Shown: positions 14,233 to 18,914 of the stretch, piece after piece | Layout of the letters: every line of letters starts with the position of its first letter | Position numbering within the stretch: position 1 is the stretch's first letter | Assembly: GCA_949527715.1 (NCBI GenBank) | Contig: CATEWF010000015.1 | Coordinates: forward strand, 1 to 18,914 | Reading direction: 5' to 3' | DNA length: 18,914 nucleotides | From: an uncultured Mycoplasmatota bacterium | Lineage (GTDB): Bacteria > Bacillota_I > Bacilli_A > Mycoplasmatales > Mycoplasmoidaceae | Notes under the pieces: generated by a model | Database searches by the model: none | What the model was told of the DNA's origin: nothing | Seen by the model: the letters and a program-made list of their open reading frames with translations, nothing else | Made by a program: the position numbers and the translations under genes

Positions 14233-14662
14233 TATTGATGGAGTATTAAACCATCAGGATTTTTATGAAAGAAGAGCAAATGACCAATATTTAAAATCAT
14301 TACCATATCCTTTATCTGAATTTGACCCATTAGTTGTAAAAAGAATTAATGACATACTTGATGAAACAAAATGTAAATTAGTTATTTCAAGTAGTTGGAG
14401 ATTTGATGAAAATTTACAGAATATTTTTGATAAAGTAGGCTTTAAACATAAAATATTTGACATTACACCTTATGGGATGGGAAAATGTCGAGGTGAAGAA
14501 ATAAAACAATGGTTAGATAAACACGAAAATATTGAAAAATATGTGATTATTGATGATGATAGTGATATGTTAAAAAGCCAAAGAAAATATTTTGTTAGAA
14601 CTAATGAGTTTAATGGTTTAACAGAAGAATTAAAAATAAAAATACTTAAAATACTTGAGTAA
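14213..14662 (+). CDS. HAD-family phosphatase of the RNA-repair-associated (HAD_SAK) type
   Basis: 149 residues. Motif I is L-F-L-D-I-D-G-V-L-N with nucleophile D7 and acid D9. Motif II is V-I-S-S-S-W-R (57-63). Motif IV is I-I-D-D-D-S-D-M (112-119). The S-S-S-W-R block and R-G-E-E-I-K-Q-W-L (93-101) are features I associate with the Pfam HAD domain of Swiss-Army-Knife RNA repair proteins. T4 Pnkp carries a HAD 3'-phosphatase fused to its kinase; here the kinase is fused to an HD domain instead and the HAD is separate. It would hydrolyse a terminal or monoester phosphate. It overlaps the metallophosphoesterase by 20 nt and shares TAATG with the next gene. The superfamily is certain; the RNA role is likely but not proved. 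Confidence 0.87.
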   Translation: MKVLFLDIDGVLNHQDFYERRANDQYLKSLPYPLSEFDPLVVKRINDILDETKCKLVISSSWRFDENLQNIFDKVGFKHKIFDITPYGMGKCRGEEIKQWLDKHENIEKYVIIDDDSDMLKSQRKYFVRTNEFNGLTEELKIKILKILE

Positions 14663-15093
14663 TGAATTTTTTAACTAATATAGAAGAATTTTCTAAAGAA
14701 GTTAAAGTTATTGATAATAAAATTAAATCGTTATATGAACAAGCAGATGAACTTTCTGATAAAAAAATAAAATTAATGAATGATTTTATTAATTTAAATG
14801 GTAAGTTCATTAAAAGTGGAGAGCAGACGTATATTCATATTAATAGTTTGTTAATTAGACGTGATAAAATATCATTTCAAGATTCTGTAGTTGAAATATT
14901 CGGTGATATTTTTAGTTGGAATGATAGTATATATTTAGAAGAAAGAAGTTTTAGATATGATTGTAATGGATGTATAGATATTAAATTATGTGAGTTTGAC
15001 GAAGTTAATGAAATCACAAAAGAAGAATATATGTTGGCTTTTGAAAAAATGATTAATGATTTGAAAAATACACATAAAAAATTAACCGAATAA
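14662..15093 (+). CDS. Coiled-coil protein of unknown function
   Basis: 143 residues. Residues 8-45 form a probable coiled coil (E-F-S-K-E-V-K-V-I-D-N-K-I-K-S-L-Y). They are followed by a beta-rich section (Q-T-Y-I-H-I-N-S-L-L-I-R-R-D, then V-V-E-I-F-G-D-I-F) and a final charged helix. C-N-G-C (about 102-105) is a lone C-x-x-C. The ATG shares its A with the TAA stop of the HAD gene, so it is translationally coupled to it. It lies between the HAD phosphatase and the RNA ligase, possibly as an accessory subunit, though no motif confirms this. Confidence 0.78.
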   Translation: MNFLTNIEEFSKEVKVIDNKIKSLYEQADELSDKKIKLMNDFINLNGKFIKSGEQTYIHINSLLIRRDKISFQDSVVEIFGDIFSWNDSIYLEERSFRYDCNGCIDIKLCEFDEVNEITKEEYMLAFEKMINDLKNTHKKLTE

Positions 15094-15106
15094 AAATTAT
15101 TTATTT

Positions 15107-16681
15107 ATGATAACAAATGAAAAAATGTTTAGTTCCTCTGAAAATATTAAAAAGGAATATTGTGCGCAGATAGTTCGTATTGGTGAACTTATTCCAATAG
15201 AGGGTTCTGATTTCCTTGCACAAGTTACTGTAAGTGGTACTTCAATGGTAGTTCGTAAAGATGAATTTAAAACAGGTGATTATGTTATTTATTGTAAGAA
15301 TGAAACCGTTTTGAATGAAGAATTTTTATCGAAAAATAATCTTTATGAAAGCAGCGAATTTATGCGTAATTCTAATAGAGATAAAGTAATTCCGCTAAAA
15401 GAAAAAATCTTGGAATTGTCTAACAAACCTGTTAAGACAGAAGAAGATGAAGCACAGATACAAGAACTTGAAATGCAAATAAAATCTTTTTGTGGATTTT
15501 TTAACAAATATGGTAGAGTTAAAATGATTAGGTTACGTGGTATTCCATCATTCGGATTCTTAATTAAACTTGATACTCTTGCTAATTGGAAACCTCAAGT
15601 TAAAAATATTGACTTATCAAAGTTAATAGTTAATGAGGAAATGGGAATTGGTATAGATTTCGATACTGTTTGTGACGATAAATTTATTGAAGTATATATT
15701 CCACCTGTTAAAGAAAAACCAACATCTAATTCACAAAAAAGAGAGAAGAAAAGACAGCAGAAAATAGAAAAGTTTGAACGTATTAGTAAAAATGATTTTG
15801 CATTCCATTATGATACAAACAGATTGGATGATAACATTTGGAGAATATCACCAACTGATAATGTGTCTATTTCATCTAAGCTTCATGGAACAAGTGGAAT
15901 ATTTGCAAATATTCCAGTAAAGACACCCATCAAACTAACATTAGTTGAACGTTTTTGGAACTATTTGCATAAAAAGGCAAATGAATTAACAATATATTTG
16001 TCTAAAAAAGTCACAGAAAACTATAAGATTGAATATGGTAATGTTTATTCTTCACGTGGAGTCATAAAGAATCAGTTCATCAATAGTAAAGTAACTGACG
16101 GTTTTTATGGCACTGATGTGTGGGCTGATATAAACGAAGTCCTTAAGCCGTATATTTTACAAGGTATGACCATTTATGGCGAGATTTGTGGTTATATAAG
16201 TGAATCAAACAAAATGATTCAAAAGGGTTATGACTATGGTTGTAGAATTGGTACTAACTTTTTCATGCCATATAGAATAACAACAATGGAAGAAAATGGA
16301 AACAAGCGTGAATGGGAGGTAACAGAAGTTTATGAATGGACTGTTAATCTAATTAATGACCATCCTGAATTAAAAGATAAGATACACCCAATTACTATAT
16401 TGTATAATGGTACATTATCTGATTTGTATCCAGACGTTTCAATACAAAACCATTGGCATGAAAATGTATTATCTAAAATGAGAAATGATAAAGAACGTTT
16501 TTATATGGAATGTAATGACCCAACATGTAAGAATAAGGTTCCTTTTGAAGGAATTGTTCTTAGAGTTTCAAATGATGATAAAAGCGAAGCATTTAAATTA
16601 AAAACAACTGCCTTTTTTGAGAAAGAACGGAAAAATATTGATAAAGGAGAAGTTGATATAGAAATGTCAAGTACACTTTAA
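15107..16681 (+). CDS. RNA ligase, DRB0094/Rnl5-like, with N-terminal OB-type domain
   Basis: 524 residues. Residues 17-160 match the N-terminal OB-type domain of Deinococcus DRB0094-like ligases: A-Q-I-V-R-I-G-E-L-I-P-I-E-G-S-D, E-F-K-T-G-D-Y-V-I-Y-C, then K-M-I-R-L-R-G-I-P-S-F-G. A basic linker (205-225) leads to the catalytic domain. There, motif I is S-K-L-H-G-T-S (K258), motif III is I-Y-G-E-I-C-G (356-362), motif IV is E-G-I-V-L-R (481-486) and motif V is F-K-L-K-T (496-500). The Asp usual after K-x in motif I is His here, as in a phage subgroup I recall. DRB0094 itself is about 340 residues, so this form is enlarged by a helical insert in the OB region (about 83-128) and another after motif I (about 275-305). 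It should seal RNA ends prepared by HD-Pnk and is the last gene before the hairpin at 16685-16726. Confidence 0.9.
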   Translation: MITNEKMFSSSENIKKEYCAQIVRIGELIPIEGSDFLAQVTVSGTSMVVRKDEFKTGDYVIYCKNETVLNEEFLSKNNLYESSEFMRNSNRDKVIPLKEKILELSNKPVKTEEDEAQIQELEMQIKSFCGFFNKYGRVKMIRLRGIPSFGFLIKLDTLANWKPQVKNIDLSKLIVNEEMGIGIDFDTVCDDKFIEVYIPPVKEKPTSNSQKREKKRQQKIEKFERISKNDFAFHYDTNRLDDNIWRISPTDNVSISSKLHGTSGIFANIPVKTPIKLTLVERFWNYLHKKANELTIYLSKKVTENYKIEYGNVYSSRGVIKNQFINSKVTDGFYGTDVWADINEVLKPYILQGMTIYGEICGYISESNKMIQKGYDYGCRIGTNFFMPYRITTMEENGNKREWEVTEVYEWTVNLINDHPELKDKIHPITILYNGTLSDLYPDVSIQNHWHENVLSKMRNDKERFYMECNDPTCKNKVPFEGIVLRVSNDDKSEAFKLKTTAFFEKERKNIDKGEVDIEMSSTL

Positions 16682-16684
16682 ATA

Positions 16685-16726
16685 GAAATAAATATTCACT
16701 TATTTAATTATGTGAATATTTATTTT
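16685..16726 (+). terminator. 14-bp perfect stem-loop after the ligase gene, probable terminator
   Basis: AAATAAATATTCAC (16686-16699) pairs exactly with 16712-16725 around a 12-nt loop, with one more G-U pair possible at 16685/16726. It begins 5 nt after the ligase stop, and the right arm ends in T-rich sequence (TTTATTTT). The stem has few G-C pairs, so an mRNA-processing or attenuation role is possible. It marks the boundary between the enzyme operon and the tail-protein gene at 16751. Confidence 0.65.
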
Positions 16727-16750
16727 ATATAATATTATTAACAAACGAAT

Positions 16751-18914
16751 ATGTCAGGAAAAATAAAACTTAATTTAGAAAATTTATCGAATAAAATTAA
16801 TTCGATGACAGACCAAATCGCTGTTTCTAAAAAAGGTATTGCAGACGCACTACGTTTCAATGGTATCACAAACGTATCTGATACTGAAACGTTTGCACGT
16901 TATGCATATCTGATTAGAAGACTTAAATCAGCAAATGCTATGATTTTGGAATTTAATATCCCAGAAGAAGCATTAACCGATTATAAAAGAACCATTGTGC
17001 TTCCAATGGCTTTTGGTGTGGATGGTAATAAAGGTTTAGACCTTAATATTATTGCAAAAAGTGTTATTGCTAATGATAGTAAAACATACAGTTTATATGA
17101 TGTTTCAACCATAGAACTTGAAGATAGAGACGAAGACCATATTATCAAAGATGCTTATAGTAACGATATCATTGACGGTAACTACATTCCTTCAATGGAG
17201 GATGTTGAGCAATATTTGACTGAAGAACAAGCGAATGAGTTTATCGAAAGTGCTAATAACTTGGGTATTAGTTTAATGTCAACAAATGATGATGGTATGT
17301 TTGAGCCAGATTCAAGTGCGACTTATTCCTATACGGTTGATTGGGGCGATGGAAGTGGCGAATTTATCTATGACCATAATAACAGTTATGAAGATAATAT
17401 TGATGCTATATATCATACATATAGAAAGCCAGGTACTTACGATATTAATATTAATGGTGTATTTAAACGTATATTGACACAAGGTGATGATCAAGGAGCA
17501 CTTGAAAACGGAAAAGTTAAAGATACTGATGGTACAACTATTAATAATAGTTATAACTATGGTATGATAAAACATTTAGTTGAAGTAATTGCTTGGGGTA
17601 ATACTATGTTATCAAACATGGAATCAGCATTTAAAAGATGCGAAAAATTAACTACAATTCCAATGTATGATACAACTAACTCATTTAGTGATGTAACTAA
17701 TTTCTCTAATACTTTTAGACGTTGTTATAAACTTGCTTCACTACCATTTAATGAAAATACAAATAAAGGTCTTTTCTCTGGATGTGAAAAAGTAACTACT
17801 TTTGCAGGATGTTTTAGAGAATGTACAAGTCTGTCTGGTAATATTCCACCAAAATTAATTGATGGTTGCCCTAATGTAACAAGTGTTGCAGAAATGTTCT
17901 ATGGCTGTACTGGTATTACAGGTAAAATTCCTGTTGATATGATTGCAGGTTTGACTAAACTTACAAGTGCAAATTCGATGTTTGCTAATTGTAGAGGAAT
18001 TAATGATGAACTGACACCTGGTTTGTTCGCAACTTGTCCAAATATTTCAACAATTAGTGGAATGTATCAAAATTGTACAGGATTGCATGGTAATATTCCT
18101 AATGGAATGTTTACAGGAATAACTACATTAACAAATGTAAGTACTTTATTCGCTGGTTGTACAGGTATTGATGGTGAAATTCCTGATGATTTATTTGAGG
18201 ATTGTGTTAATATAATAACTATAACAGAAATATTTAGCGGTTGTACAAAGATTACAGGACTTATCAAGAAAGGTGCTTTTAGTAATTTATCAAAACTAAC
18301 ATCAATGCAACGTGCTTTTAGAGGTTGTTCTTCAATTACTGGATTTGAAAGTGGTGCATTTGAAAATCTAAGTGCTAATGGTTTAAATTGTTTTGAAGCA
18401 TTTGAAAATTGTAAAGCAATAGCATCAATTCCTGATAATTTAATTAATGGTATAAGTGGATTGAATGTACGACTTGATAGAATGTTCCCTAATTGTACAG
18501 GAATTACATCAATTGGTGCTAATAATTTATCAACATTGAAGGTTGCAGATGCAAGAGGTATGTTTGGTGGTTGTACATCACTAACAACAATTGCTGACTT
18601 TGGTGAAGGTGGAAGTAATTTCAATACAGATTGGAGTAGTGAAGAGTTCATACAACGATGGTATGGTGCTTTTGCTAATACTGCTATTGGTATGGCAGAA
18701 GAAACATTAGTAAGTGCTGAATTAGGTGGATTTGGTGCAAGAAAAACTAATAGTTCGGTTGGTAAAATTGTTACTCTTAAAAAAGATGAACAAGGCAAGT
18801 ATTCATATGAATTAATTGAGGTTAAAAATTTTAAGTATAATGAAAATACACCTCCAATAGGTATTGTATATGCTGATGTTTATCTTGACCCATCGAAGTC
18901 AACACCTACCATTG
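16751..18914 (+). CDS. Tail-fibre-like adhesin with PKD-like domain and BspA-type leucine-rich repeats, 3'-truncated by window edge
   Basis: An open frame of 721 codons without a stop to the right edge. Residues 25-60 (S-K-K-G-I-A-D-A-L-R-F-N-G, then E-T-F-A-R-Y-A-Y-L-I) resemble the short N-terminal unit common in phage tail proteins. Residues about 165-240 look like a PKD domain: Y-T-V-D-W-G-D-G-S (194-202) and H-T-Y-R-K-P-G-T-Y-D-I (222-232). Residues 293-616 hold twelve repeats of the BspA/surface LRR type, each beginning [MALI]-F-x-x-C and mostly 28 residues long. After them comes a non-repeated region with a likely new domain (N-T-P-P-I-G-I-V-Y-A-D-V-Y near 700-712). The protein has no signal peptide, which favours a virion protein over a bacterial surface protein. 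The likely role is binding a host surface or gut ligand. No TAnnTTTG promoter precedes it. Confidence 0.87.
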   Translation, partial: MSGKIKLNLENLSNKINSMTDQIAVSKKGIADALRFNGITNVSDTETFARYAYLIRRLKSANAMILEFNIPEEALTDYKRTIVLPMAFGVDGNKGLDLNIIAKSVIANDSKTYSLYDVSTIELEDRDEDHIIKDAYSNDIIDGNYIPSMEDVEQYLTEEQANEFIESANNLGISLMSTNDDGMFEPDSSATYSYTVDWGDGSGEFIYDHNNSYEDNIDAIYHTYRKPGTYDININGVFKRILTQGDDQGALENGKVKDTDGTTINNSYNYGMIKHLVEVIAWGNTMLSNMESAFKRCEKLTTIPMYDTTNSFSDVTNFSNTFRRCYKLASLPFNENTNKGLFSGCEKVTTFAGCFRECTSLSGNIPPKLIDGCPNVTSVAEMFYGCTGITGKIPVDMIAGLTKLTSANSMFANCRGINDELTPGLFATCPNISTISGMYQNCTGLHGNIPNGMFTGITTLTNVSTLFAGCTGIDGEIPDDLFEDCVNIITITEIFSGCTKITGLIKKGAFSNLSKLTSMQRAFRGCSSITGFESGAFENLSANGLNCFEAFENCKAIASIPDNLINGISGLNVRLDRMFPNCTGITSIGANNLSTLKVADARGMFGGCTSLTTIADFGEGGSNFNTDWSSEEFIQRWYGAFANTAIGMAEETLVSAELGGFGARKTNSSVGKIVTLKKDEQGKYSYELIEVKNFKYNENTPPIGIVYADVYLDPSKSTPTI
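17627..18598 (+). repeat. Twelve in-frame leucine-rich repeat units, mostly 84 bp
   Basis: Units start at residues 293, 321, 354, 382, 410, 438, 466, 494, 522, 550, 578 and 604 of the 16751 protein. Nine of the first eleven are exactly 28 residues; exceptions are 33 (unit 2) and 26 (unit 11), and unit 12 is cut short. The consensus is [MALI]-F-x-x-C-x-x-I-T-G-x-I-P-x-x-L-F, with the Cys at position 5 in every unit. Nucleotide copies have diverged, so this is an old protein repeat rather than a recent tandem duplication. Confidence 0.85.

Noticed and set aside
17627..18598. CRISPR-like periodic repeat
   Set aside because: The 84-bp period is in frame, copies differ at nucleotide level and there are no unique spacers; it is a protein repeat.
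18067..18798. Antisense open frame of 243 codons
   Set aside because: It is a mirror of the repeated LRR coding region. The repeat codons avoid stops on the other strand, the predicted protein is a low-complexity Ser/Pro/Leu/Val string, and the + strand frame has clear domains.

Overview
The window looks like part of a large tailed phage (or a prophage derived from one) infecting a Bacteroidota host. All 27 supported genes lie on the + strand, packed with 0-20 nt gaps or short overlaps, and the DNA is very AT-rich. Several encoded proteins are typical of large phages: two RNA ligases, an HD-Pnk end-healing enzyme, a DEDD exonuclease, a probable homing-type endonuclease and a tail-fibre-like protein. 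The host inference rests on five copies of the Bacteroidota vegetative promoter (TTTG at -33, TAnnTTTG at -7), each with exactly 20 nt between the boxes, and on A-rich rather than Shine-Dalgarno leaders. The standard code fits: stops are mostly TAA, with two TGA and one TAG. No tRNA, integrase, IS element or CRISPR array was seen.

Layout. (1) 2-502: end of a zinc-finger plus PD-(D/E)XK-type endonuclease that runs off the left edge. (2) 504-2557: four tandem acidic proteins sharing a short N-terminal motif, D-V-I-T-N-S-S-[ST]-E-V-F. A promoter overlapped by a perfect 14-bp inverted repeat lies between the first and second. (3) 2588-5140: radical SAM protein, small membrane protein, two unknowns and a compact RNA ligase. 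(4) 5219-6529: a new promoter and three unknowns. (5) 6652-7212: a single-gene unit with its own promoter and terminator, encoding an SH3/KOW-like protein with strikingly different codon use. (6) 7346-12644: promoter, unknown, HD-Pnk, 3'-5' exonuclease, HExxH protease, PP2C-like phosphatase, unknown. (7) 12736-16681: promoter, two unknowns, metallophosphoesterase, HAD phosphatase of the RNA-repair-associated type, coiled-coil protein and a large DRB0094-type RNA ligase. (8) 16751 to the right edge: a long reading frame with no stop, with a PKD-like domain and twelve BspA-type leucine-rich repeats, probably a virion adhesin or tail fibre.

How the genes fit together. The clearest theme is RNA (or DNA) end repair. 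HD-Pnk can heal 3'-phosphate/cyclic-phosphate and 5'-OH ends, two ligases can seal them, and a HAD phosphatase, a metallophosphoesterase and a DEDD exonuclease could trim or process ends. Such a set would counter host anticodon nucleases or other RNA-cutting defences. The second theme is the tandem family with the shared N-terminal motif next to a radical SAM enzyme. Its function is unknown and it is the best candidate here for something undescribed. The PP2C-like phosphatase and the metalloprotease suggest manipulation of host proteins.
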